DNA of 64,000 bases from Solirubrobacter soli DSM 22325 (GTDB lineage Bacteria; Actinomycetota; Thermoleophilia; Solirubrobacterales; Solirubrobacteraceae): the NCBI RefSeq assembly GCF_000423665.1, contig NZ_AUIK01000001.1, positions 186,001-250,000 on the forward strand, in the 5' to 3' direction. Below the pieces are notes generated by a model, which had not been told where the DNA came from, did no database searches, and saw only the letters and a list, made by a program, of their open reading frames with translations. This document shows positions 15,509-22,959 of this stretch, piece by piece; positions within the stretch are counted from its first letter, which is position 1, and each line of letters starts with the position of its first letter. The position numbers and the translations under genes are program-made.

Positions 15509-15609
15509 AGAGCGCGATCATCGTGATCGGGGGCGTGGCCGCCGCGGTCGGCGCGGTGTTCACGGTGCTGCCCGAGATCCGGCGCTACCTGAAGATCCGG
15601 TCGATGTGA
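15505..15609 (+). CDS. 34-residue single-TM peptide (DUF6893-like)
   Basis: The ATG overlaps the protease stop (ATGA) and the frame ends one base before the hypB ATG, so it fills the gap exactly. The peptide is a hydrophobic helix (AIIVIGGVAAAVGAVFTVL, residues 4-22) followed by a basic tail PEIRRYLKIRSM. This is the pattern of the small actinobacterial proteins called DUF6893 (from memory). It is predicted to insert in the membrane with the basic tail in the cytoplasm. A role in tethering the signal-less hydrogenase to the membrane is a guess. Confidence 0.75.
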   Translation: MKSAIIVIGGVAAAVGAVFTVLPEIRRYLKIRSM

Positions 15610-15610
15610 G

Positions 15611-16291
15611 ATGCACCGCGTCCGGGTGAGGATCGTCGAGGACGCGCTCGACGCCAACAACACGATCGCGAAGGCCAACCGCGAGGACTTCGACCGCGCG
15701 GGCGTCGCTGTCGCGAACCTGATGGGCGCGCCCGGCGCGGGCAAGACGGCGCTGCTCGAGTACGTGCTCTCCGACCTCGGCGGCGTGCGCGCCGGCGTGC
15801 TCGAGGGTGACGTGCAGGGGTCGCTGGACGCCGACCGATTGGCGTCGCTGCACGTGCCGGTGACGCAGGTGCAGACGTCGCAGGGCTTCGGCGGCGAGTG
15901 TCACCTGGACGCGAACATGGTCCGCTCGGCGATCCCGTCGATCCCCCTGGAGGAGATCGACCTGCTGGTGATCGAGAACGTCGGCAACCTCGTCTGCCCG
16001 GCGGAGTTCCGCGTGGGTGAGGACGCGCGGGTGATGGTCGCCTCCGTGACCGAGGGCGAGGACAAGCCGCTCAAGTACCCGCTGATGTTCCGCGCGTGCG
16101 AGCTCGTCGTGCTCAACAAGGCCGATCTGCTCCCGTACGTCGACTTCGACCTCGACAAGTGGTCGCAGCGGCTGCAGACGGTGCATCCGGGCGTGCACAC
16201 GCTGCTGGTGAGCGCGCGCACCGGCGAGGGCGTGGACGCGTTCCGCGACTGGCTCGCCGCGCTGCCGGAGCGGCGCCTGGTCGAGGCGTGA
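15611..16291 (+). CDS. hypB: Hydrogenase nickel incorporation GTPase HypB
   Basis: A 226-residue SIMIBI GTPase. Walker A is GAPGAGKT (39-46), the metal site is GGECHLDA, and the guanine motif is NKAD. It lacks the N-terminal His-rich nickel store found in some HypB proteins. With HypA it inserts nickel. It starts one base after the small membrane peptide. A 64-base gap follows before the SIS-domain gene, the largest gap in the cluster. Confidence 0.95.
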   Translation: MHRVRVRIVEDALDANNTIAKANREDFDRAGVAVANLMGAPGAGKTALLEYVLSDLGGVRAGVLEGDVQGSLDADRLASLHVPVTQVQTSQGFGGECHLDANMVRSAIPSIPLEEIDLLVIENVGNLVCPAEFRVGEDARVMVASVTEGEDKPLKYPLMFRACELVVLNKADLLPYVDFDLDKWSQRLQTVHPGVHTLLVSARTGEGVDAFRDWLAALPERRLVEA

Positions 16292-16355
16292 CGGAGCCTG
16301 GCCAGCGCCGCCGCGGCACGAACGGTTGGGTTTCAGGCATTCCGAAGGTGCCGAG

Positions 16356-17348
16356 GTGAATGACGTCGCGTTCTTCAGCGCCGAGTCGGCGCGGTTGGCG
16401 GCGCTGTGCGACGAGATGGCGGTGCGGTTCCTGCGCGGCGGGCGGCTGCTCGCGGTGGGTGAGGAGTCCGACGCGCGGCACGTCGCGGTCGAGTTCGTCC
16501 ACCCGGTGATCGTGGGCAAGCGGGCGCTGCCGGCGCTCGCGCTGCCGACGGCCGAGGCGCTGGCGCTCGAGCGCGAGGAGGACGACATCGTGGTCGTGTT
16601 CGATGCGGGCGGGGTGCGCGTGCTGGACGAGTCGTTCTCCCCGCCCACGGACGACCCGTTCATCCGCCAGGAGCTGGTCGAGACGCTCTACCACGTGCTC
16701 TGGGAGCTCGTGCACGTGTTCCTCGAGCACCGCGACCGCTCGCGGGTGGGCGCGGGGGCGGCTTCGTTCCTCTATCCGTTCCTCGAGGGTGACGGCGTCG
16801 CCGACCTCGACGCGGTGCGGGAGGACGTGCGGCGCTCGATCGAGGCGAAGGCGGCCGAGATCGGGGCGCTGCGCGAGGAGGTGCTGCGCGAGAACGAGTC
16901 GGTGTTGCGCGACGCCGCGGCGGCGCTGGGGCCGCGGGTGCTCGCATTGGGCAACGGCGGGTCGGCCACGGACGCGATGGACGTCGTCGCCGACCTGCGG
17001 GCGCGTGGGCGGCGCGCGCTCGACCTGACCGACGACCCGGCGGTGCTGACCGCGATCGCGAACGACATCGGCGTCGAGGCGATCTTCGCCCGCCAGGTGA
17101 TCGCGCACGGCCGCGCCGGCGACACGCTGCTGACGTTCTCGACCTCGGGGTCGTCGGCGAACGTGATCGCGGCCTTGGGGGAGGCGCGGCGGCGCGGGCT
17201 GTCGACGATCGCGATGGTCGGCTACGACGGCGGGCGGATCGCGGCGGAGTCGCTCGCGGACTTCGTCGTCGTGGTGCGCTCGGAGCACATCCCGCGCATC
17301 CAGGAGGCGCAGGCGAGCGCGTACCACCGGCTCGTGGAGCTGGCTTGA
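16356..17348 (+). CDS. SIS-domain (phosphosugar-binding) protein in hydrogenase cluster
   Basis: A 330-residue protein. The C-terminal half is a GmhA-like SIS domain: VLALGNGGSATDAMDVVADL, TFSTSGSSANVIAAL and a terminal SEHIPRIQEAQASAYH. The N-terminal 150 residues are a separate domain (AFFSAESARLAALCDEMAVR, AVEFVHPVIVGKRALPALAL). SIS domains bind or isomerise phosphosugars such as sedoheptulose 7-phosphate. Why one lies inside a hydrogenase cluster is unclear, but the frame overlaps hypF by 4 bases, so it is a true member. I prefer the GTG at 16356 with GAAGG upstream; an in-frame ATG at 16326 is possible. Confidence 0.82.
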   Translation: MNDVAFFSAESARLAALCDEMAVRFLRGGRLLAVGEESDARHVAVEFVHPVIVGKRALPALALPTAEALALEREEDDIVVVFDAGGVRVLDESFSPPTDDPFIRQELVETLYHVLWELVHVFLEHRDRSRVGAGAASFLYPFLEGDGVADLDAVREDVRRSIEAKAAEIGALREEVLRENESVLRDAAAALGPRVLALGNGGSATDAMDVVADLRARGRRALDLTDDPAVLTAIANDIGVEAIFARQVIAHGRAGDTLLTFSTSGSSANVIAALGEARRRGLSTIAMVGYDGGRIAAESLADFVVVVRSEHIPRIQEAQASAYHRLVELA

Positions 17349-19501
17349 GGGTCCGCGCGCGGGTGTCGGGCGTCGTTCAGGGCGTCGGCTACCGGCCGTT
17401 CGTGTACGGGCTGGCGGCCGAGCTCGGGCTGTCCGGGTTCGTGTTCAACGACGCCGAGGGCGTGCTCGTCGAGGTCGAGGGTTCCGCGGTCGAGGAGTTC
17501 GTCGCGCGGCTGCGGGTGGAGGCGCCGCCGCTGGCTCGCGTAGAGGACGTCTCGTGCGTCGCGATGCCGGACGAGGGCTCGCTGTCGTTCGAGATCCGCT
17601 CGAGTCCGCGCGGCGGCGCGCCGGACGCGCCGATCTCCCCCGACGTCGCGACGTGCGACGCCTGCCTGGCGGAGCTGTTCGACCCCGCGAATCGCCGCTA
17701 CCGCTACCCGTTCATCAACTGCACCGACTGCGGCCCGCGCTTCACGATCGTCACCGGCGTCCCGTACGACCGCGCGTACACGACGATGGCGGGCTTCGTC
17801 ATGTGCGCGGACTGCCAGGCCGAGTACGACGACCCGCTCGACCGCCGCTTCCACGCCCAACCCAACGCCTGCCCGGTCTGCGGCCCGCAGGTGACGGGCT
17901 ACGACGAGGCGGTACGGGTGCTGCTCGACGGCGGCATCGTCGCGGTGAAGGGCATCGGCGGCTTCCACCTGGCCTGCCGCGCCGACGACGAGCCCGCGGT
18001 CGCCCGCCTGCGCGCCTCGAAGCACCGCGAGGAGCGCCCATTCGCCCTCATGTCCCTCGACCCCCTCACCCTCGTCGTTTCTAAAGCCGGCCTGCTCCCG
18101 TTTACGAAGCGGGAGCGGCCGATCGTCGTCGCAGAGCGAAATCCCGGTGCGTGCTCTGCTCCTTCGGTCGCGCCGCGGACGTCCGAGTTGGGCGTGATGC
18201 TGCCGTACTCGCCGCTGCACCATCTGCTGCTCGCGGACGTCGGCGTGCCGCTCGTGATGACCAGCGGGAACGTGTCAGACGAGCCGATCGCGTACGAGAA
18301 CGAGGACGCGCTCGAGCGGCTGAAGGGGATCGCCGACGTGTTCCTATTGCATGACCGGGCGATCCACACCCGCATGGACGACAGCGTCGTGCGGCGCGGG
18401 CGGATCGTGCGGCGGGCGCGTGGGTACGTGCCGGCGACGCTGCCGGTCGACGTCGCGCCGCCGCTGCTCGCGGTGGGTGCGGAGCTCAAGTCGACGTTCG
18501 CGCTCGCCCGCGACGGGCGCGCGTGGGTCGGGCATCACATCGGCGACCTGCGAACGTACGAGACGCTGCGCTCCTTCACCGACGGGATCGCGCACTTCGA
18601 GCGCCTGTTCGCGGTCACGCCCGAACTGGTCGCGCACGACCTGCACCCCGAGTACCTGTCGAGCAAGTTCGCGGAAGAGCTCGGGCTGCCGCTCGAGGGC
18701 GTCCAGCACCACCACGCCCACCTCGCCGCGGTGCTCGCCGAGCACGGGGTCGAGCGCGGCGCCGGAGCGATCTACGACGGCACCGGCCATGGCACCGACG
18801 GGACGGTCTGGGGCGGCGAGCTCCTGCGTGGCGATCTGCTCGGCTTCGAGCGGATCGGCGCACTCTGGCCCGTGCGAATGCCCGGCGGCGAGGCCGCGAT
18901 CCGCGAGCCCTGGCGGATGGCGTGCGCCTGGCTGCTGGAGATCGGCGCCGACATCCCTCCGGAATGGGAGCGCGTCGCGCAGCTCGCCCGCACGGGCCTC
19001 GCCTCGCCGGTGACGACGAGCATGGGCCGCCTGTTCGACGCCGTCGCCGCCCTCTGCGGCATCCGCGACACCGTCACCTACGAGGGCCAGGCGGCGATCG
19101 AGCTCGAGGCGGTGGCCGCCCACGACGAACGCGGCGCCTACCCGCTTGCATACGACTTGCATACCGGGGTCAGGCTCCGGTATGCAAGCGGTATGCAAGG
19201 CGTGCTCGATGCGCGGGAGACCGTCGCGGCGGTCGTCGAGGACGTCGCCCGCGGGGTCGATGTGGCGCGCGTGTCCGCCCGCTTCCACAACGCCGTCGCG
19301 CGGGCGACCGCGGACGCTCTCGAAGACGAGCCCGTCGTCGTCCTGGCCGGCGGCGTGTTCCAGAACGCGCTCCTGCTCGACCGCACGCTCGAGCTCCTCC
19401 CCCACGCGCTCACGCCGATCCAGCTCCCGGTCAACGACGGCGCTATCGCGTACGGCCAGGCGGCGATCGCGGCACGACGAGCCCTGTCTCGTACGCCGTG
19501 A
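17345..19501 (+). CDS. hypF: Carbamoyltransferase HypF
   Basis: A 718-residue multidomain protein: acylphosphatase domain (VQGVGYRPFVYG near residue 12), two zinc fingers (CDACLAELFD, INCTDCGPRF, CADCQAEYDD, NACPVCGPQ), a YrdC-like domain, and a Kae1-like domain (HDLHPEYLSSKFAEEL, VQHHHAHLAAVLAEHG). It makes carbamoyl-AMP from carbamoyl phosphate and loads HypE, the source of the cyanide ligands. It starts at a TTG overlapping the SIS gene stop. Codons 601-619 consist of a nested palindrome that looks inserted. The last 59 bases overlap the convergent response-regulator gene. Confidence 0.94.
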   Translation: MRVRARVSGVVQGVGYRPFVYGLAAELGLSGFVFNDAEGVLVEVEGSAVEEFVARLRVEAPPLARVEDVSCVAMPDEGSLSFEIRSSPRGGAPDAPISPDVATCDACLAELFDPANRRYRYPFINCTDCGPRFTIVTGVPYDRAYTTMAGFVMCADCQAEYDDPLDRRFHAQPNACPVCGPQVTGYDEAVRVLLDGGIVAVKGIGGFHLACRADDEPAVARLRASKHREERPFALMSLDPLTLVVSKAGLLPFTKRERPIVVAERNPGACSAPSVAPRTSELGVMLPYSPLHHLLLADVGVPLVMTSGNVSDEPIAYENEDALERLKGIADVFLLHDRAIHTRMDDSVVRRGRIVRRARGYVPATLPVDVAPPLLAVGAELKSTFALARDGRAWVGHHIGDLRTYETLRSFTDGIAHFERLFAVTPELVAHDLHPEYLSSKFAEELGLPLEGVQHHHAHLAAVLAEHGVERGAGAIYDGTGHGTDGTVWGGELLRGDLLGFERIGALWPVRMPGGEAAIREPWRMACAWLLEIGADIPPEWERVAQLARTGLASPVTTSMGRLFDAVAALCGIRDTVTYEGQAAIELEAVAAHDERGAYPLAYDLHTGVRLRYASGMQGVLDARETVAAVVEDVARGVDVARVSARFHNAVARATADALEDEPVVVLAGGVFQNALLLDRTLELLPHALTPIQLPVNDGAIAYGQAAIAARRALSRTP
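19145..19199. repeat. Nested palindrome inside hypF
   Basis: A perfect 12-bp inner inverted repeat, CTTGCATACCGG (19156-19167) and CCGGTATGCAAG (19177-19188), is bracketed by an outer 9-bp pair CTTGCATAC (19145-19153) and GTATGCAAG (19191-19199), with 2-base spacers and a 9-base loop. The centre, GGGGTCAGGCTCC, resembles the GGGGTCTGACCCC core of the intergenic repeats at 25758 and 39887. It is in frame and encodes LAYDLHTGVRLRYASGMQ. Confidence 0.85.
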
Positions 19502-20096
19502 TCACGGCCTGGGTGCGGTCGCGCAGCCCGAGCTTCATCAGCACGCGGCTGACGTGGGTCTTGACGGTCTCCTCGCTCACCACGAGGCGCGCCGCGATCT
19601 CCGCGTTGGTCAGGCCCTCGGCGAGCTCGCGCAGGACGTCGACCTCGCGCGGCGTCAGCTCCTCGAGCGTCCGGGGGCGCGGGCGCCGGCGGGCGAACTC
19701 GCCGATCAGCCGCCGCGTGACGGATGGGGCGAGAAGCGCGTCGCCGCCCGCCACCACCCGCACCGCGTCGAAGAGCTGCTCCGCCCGCACGTCCTTCAGA
19801 AGGAACCCGCTCGCGCCCGCGATCAGCGACTCGTAGACGTACTCGTCGAGGTCGAACGTCGTGAGCACGATCACCCTCGCCTCGCCCGAGACCAGACGGG
19901 TCGCCTCGATCCCGTCCATCACCGGCATGCGCACGTCCATCAGCACGACGTCGGGCCGCTGCGCGCGACACGCCTCGACCGCGGCGTGCCCGTCGGCCGC
20001 GGTGGCGACGACGGTGATGTCCTCCTGGGTCTCCAGCAGCGCGCCGAACCCGGCGCGGACGATCTGCTGGTCGTCGGCCACGACGACGCGGATCAC
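19443..20096 (-). CDS. LuxR-type response regulator
   Basis: A 217-residue NarL/LuxR-family regulator: receiver domain with phosphoacceptor D54 (VLMDVRMP) and K in FLLKD, then a LuxR helix-turn-helix (ELTPREVDVLRELAEGLTN, VSEETVKTHVSRVLMKLG). The GTG at 20096 overlaps the stop of the cognate kinase (GTGA). The last 59 bases overlap the 3' end of hypF on the other strand. The nearby divergent ABC exporter is the likely target. Confidence 0.93.
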   Translation of the reverse strand: MIRVVVADDQQIVRAGFGALLETQEDITVVATAADGHAAVEACRAQRPDVVLMDVRMPVMDGIEATRLVSGEARVIVLTTFDLDEYVYESLIAGASGFLLKDVRAEQLFDAVRVVAGGDALLAPSVTRRLIGEFARRRPRPRTLEELTPREVDVLRELAEGLTNAEIAARLVVSEETVKTHVSRVLMKLGLRDRTQAVITAYETGLVVPRSPPGRTR

Positions 20097-21214
20097 GTGG
20101 GGAGCCTCGCCTCGACCCGGAACCCGCCGCCGACCGCGCCGCCGGTGACAAGCTCGCCGCCCACCAGCGCCACCCGCTCGTGCATGCCGCGCAGCCCCTG
20201 CCCGCCGGAGCCGAGCTCGTTCGGCCCCGGCCCCTCGTCGCGCACGCTCAGCCACAGGTCGTCCGGCCCGTAGCGCAACGAGACCTCGACCGGCGCGCCC
20301 GGCGCATGCCGCCGCGCGTTGGTGAGCGCCTCCTGGACGATCCGGTACGCGGTCAGCTCGACGGTCGGTGCCAGCGGCGCGGGATCGCCTTCGAGGACGA
20401 GCCGCACCGGCGTGCCCGACCCGCGTGCGGTCTCAAGCAGCTCGCCGAGGCGGTCGAGCCCCGGCTGCGGCGCGAGGTCTGAGCCGCCCTCCTCCGTGCG
20501 CAGCACGCCGAGCACCCGCCGCATCTCGGTCATCGCGTCGCGGGCGGTCTCACCGATCGCCTCCAGCCGCGCGCTGCCCTCCACCGGCATGCCGGGTGTC
20601 GTCAGCCGCGCGGTGTCGGCCTGGATCGCGATCGTGGAGACGTGGTGGGCGACGACGTCGTGCAGCTCGCGCGCGATCCGCGCCCGCTCCTCCAGCGCCG
20701 CCCGCGACGCGCGCACCTCGCTCACCTGGCCGCCCAGCCGCCGCGAGTTCCCCACGCCCAGCGCCCCGATCCCCGCCGCGAGCAGCAACAGGTTCGACAA
20801 CACGACCTCGCCGCTGGACAGCGTCAAGAAGACGACGAGCACGCCGAGCACCACCGTCACCCACCCGCGGGCGCGTTCGGCCAGCAGGTAGAGCACCCAG
20901 GTCTGCGCGATGATCACCGCCGCGGTCTCGGGCGTCGGCGGGCCGCTCGAGACCAGGACGAGCGTCGAGAAGCTCGTCACCGCCGCAACCGTCTTCAGGT
21001 GCGTGCGCCGGAACGCGAGCGCCAGCGTCGCGGTCAAGGTCAGCAGGAACGTCGTGAACAGGTCCGGGAAGCCGGTGCGCGTGTAGACGTAGGCCTCGAC
21101 CAGCCCGAGCAGGCCGAGCGCGAGCGCCGAGACGATCGGCCAGTCGGGCCGGGCCGCCAGTCGCTTCCAGCGCTCCACGCTCTCGATTGTGACCGTGCGG
21201 CGCCGCCACGACAT
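20093..21214 (-). CDS. HisKA_3 sensor histidine kinase
   Basis: A 373-residue membrane kinase with about four hydrophobic segments between residues 28 and 155, then a DHp domain with H185 in RELHDVVAHHVS and a GHKL ATPase domain (EALTNARRHAP, VRDEGPGPN, GQGLRGMHERV). No extracellular sensing domain of any size is present, as in DesK-like sensors of membrane or drug stress. I chose the ATG at 21214; GAGAGG sits almost against it, so a start slightly downstream is possible. That ATG lies within an inverted repeat (21209-21234). Confidence 0.9.
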   Translation of the reverse strand: MSWRRRTVTIESVERWKRLAARPDWPIVSALALGLLGLVEAYVYTRTGFPDLFTTFLLTLTATLALAFRRTHLKTVAAVTSFSTLVLVSSGPPTPETAAVIIAQTWVLYLLAERARGWVTVVLGVLVVFLTLSSGEVVLSNLLLLAAGIGALGVGNSRRLGGQVSEVRASRAALEERARIARELHDVVAHHVSTIAIQADTARLTTPGMPVEGSARLEAIGETARDAMTEMRRVLGVLRTEEGGSDLAPQPGLDRLGELLETARGSGTPVRLVLEGDPAPLAPTVELTAYRIVQEALTNARRHAPGAPVEVSLRYGPDDLWLSVRDEGPGPNELGSGGQGLRGMHERVALVGGELVTGGAVGGGFRVEARLPT

Positions 21215-21234
21215 CCCTCTCACGGGGGATGTCG
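21209..21234. promoter_or_regulatory. Inverted repeat in the divergent kinase/ABC region
   Basis: CGACATCCC (21209-21217) and GGGATGTCG (21226-21234) form a perfect 9-bp dyad with an 8-base spacer. It covers the kinase start codon and sits 55 bases upstream of the ABC ATPase start on the other strand. The spacing (17 bases centre to centre) suits binding by a dimeric LuxR-type regulator, which would give autoregulation and control of the exporter. This is inferred from position and symmetry only. Confidence 0.45.
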
Positions 21235-21289
21235 AAGACCGCTCTGCCGCGCGACGACACGCCGCGCCCGTGCACGTACCTTCGCGGCC

Positions 21290-22180
21290 ATGATCGAAGT
21301 CGAGGGCTTGACCAAGCGCTACGGCGAGACGCTCGCCGTCGACGGACTCACGTTCGACGTCCTCCCGGGCCAGGTCACGGGGTTCGTCGGGCCGAACGGC
21401 TCCGGCAAGTCCACGACGATGCGGGTGATCCTCGGGCTCGACGCGCCCGATGCCGGAACCACCCGCGTGGGCCGGCGGCCGTACGCGACGCTCCCCCACC
21501 CGCTGCGCGAGGTCGGCGCGCTGTTGGACGCGAGCGCCGTCCACCCCGGGCTGAAGGGCGTCGACCACCTCCGCTGGCTGGCCGACAGCAACGCGATCGC
21601 CCCAGCGCGTGTCCGCGAGGTGCTGGAGCTCGTCGGCCTCTCGAGTGTGGCCGAGCGTCGCGTCGGCACCTACTCGCTGGGCATGCGCCAACGGCTCGGG
21701 ATCGCCGCCGCGCTGCTCGGGGACCCACCCGCGCTGCTCTTCGACGAGCCCGTCAACGGCCTGGACCCCGAGGGCATCCGCTGGATCCGGGGGCTGCTGC
21801 GCTCGCTCGCCGCCGAAGGCCGCGCCGTGCTCGTCTCCAGCCACCTGATGAGCGAGCTCGAGGACACCGCCGACCACCTGATCGTGATCGGCCGCGGGCG
21901 GCTGATCGCCGACACGACGATGGGCGAGATGCTGGCCCGCGGCGACGGGCGGGTGCTGGTCCGCAGCCCGGACGCACAGGCGCTGATGCCACTGCTCGCG
22001 GGCGCCGGCGGACGCGTGGAGACCGACGGAGACGTGCTGACGGTGACCGGTCTCCCCGCGCCGTGGATCGCCGACCTCGCCCTCAAGGCCGGCCTGCGGG
22101 TGCACGAGCTCTCCCCCCGCAGGACGTCGCTGGAGGACGTGTTCATGGACCTGACCCGAGAGGCGGTGGAGTACCGATGA
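21290..22180 (+). CDS. ABC exporter ATP-binding subunit
   Basis: A 296-residue ATPase of the CcmA/drug-exporter type: Walker A GPNGSGKST, signature YSLGMRQRLG, Walker B LLFDEPVNGLDP, and H-loop SSHLM. The C-terminal 80 residues form the small accessory domain seen in BcrA/NatA-like proteins. The start at 21290 is set by the conserved MIEVEGLTKRYG. Its stop overlaps the permease ATG (ATGA). The divergent two-component pair probably controls it. Confidence 0.93.
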   Translation: MIEVEGLTKRYGETLAVDGLTFDVLPGQVTGFVGPNGSGKSTTMRVILGLDAPDAGTTRVGRRPYATLPHPLREVGALLDASAVHPGLKGVDHLRWLADSNAIAPARVREVLELVGLSSVAERRVGTYSLGMRQRLGIAAALLGDPPALLFDEPVNGLDPEGIRWIRGLLRSLAAEGRAVLVSSHLMSELEDTADHLIVIGRGRLIADTTMGEMLARGDGRVLVRSPDAQALMPLLAGAGGRVETDGDVLTVTGLPAPWIADLALKAGLRVHELSPRRTSLEDVFMDLTREAVEYR

Positions 22181-22959
22181 GCGATGCCCTGCGCGCGGAG
22201 TGGACGAAGCTGCGGGCGCTGCGCAGCACGAAGTGGTCCCTGTTCGCGCTGCTGGCGCTGACGGTGATCCTGAGCTGGCTGATCGCGGCGAGCACGCACA
22301 CCGACGGCTGCCCGATGGGGGACCGCTGCGAGGACGACCTGGTGGCGATCGCGCTCGGCGGCGCCTACCTCGGCCAGATGGCGGCCGTCGCGCTCGGCGT
22401 GCTGGTGCTGGGCAGCGAGTACTCCAGCGGCATGATCCGGACGACGTTCGCCGCCACGCCGGGCCGCCACCGCGTGCTGCTGGCGAAGGCGGCCGTGGCC
22501 GGCGGCCTCGTGCTCGTCATCGGGCTGCTCGCGAGCGGCCTGGCGTTCCTGATCGCGAGCACGGTGCTCGACCAGAACGGCTACACCGCCGCTCACGGCT
22601 ACCACGTGGCCGCGTTCGGGACCGAGTTGCGAGCGGTGACCGGCACCGCCGTCTACCTCGCGGCCGTCGCGCTCTTCAGTCTCGGCGTCACCGCGGTCCT
22701 GCGCCACACCGCCGCCGCGATCTCGATCGTCTTCGCCGTCCTCTGGGTCCCGCTGATCGTGATCTCGATGATCCCGATGGACCTCGGCCTCAAGCTCGGC
22801 CGGTTCTTCCCGATGCTCGCGGGGCTCGCGGTCCAGCGTTCGACGAACGCCGACGACGCGATCCCGATCGCGCCTGTCGTCGGCCTGCTGGTGGCGTGCG
22901 CGTATGCCGCCGCGGCACTGGGCGCCGGCGCGTGGCTACTCGCCCGCCGCGACGCCTGA
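22177..22959 (+). CDS. ABC exporter permease subunit
   Basis: A 260-residue ABC-2-type membrane protein with about six hydrophobic helices. Typical features are the N-terminal MSDALRAEWTKLRALRSTKW before TM1 and SEYSSGMIRTTFAATP between TM2 and TM3, the coupling segment of BcrB-like permeases. It pairs with the ATPase immediately upstream. The 3' end overlaps the convergent potassium-channel gene by 24 bases. Confidence 0.9.
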   Translation: MSDALRAEWTKLRALRSTKWSLFALLALTVILSWLIAASTHTDGCPMGDRCEDDLVAIALGGAYLGQMAAVALGVLVLGSEYSSGMIRTTFAATPGRHRVLLAKAAVAGGLVLVIGLLASGLAFLIASTVLDQNGYTAAHGYHVAAFGTELRAVTGTAVYLAAVALFSLGVTAVLRHTAAAISIVFAVLWVPLIVISMIPMDLGLKLGRFFPMLAGLAVQRSTNADDAIPIAPVVGLLVACAYAAAALGAGAWLLARRDA

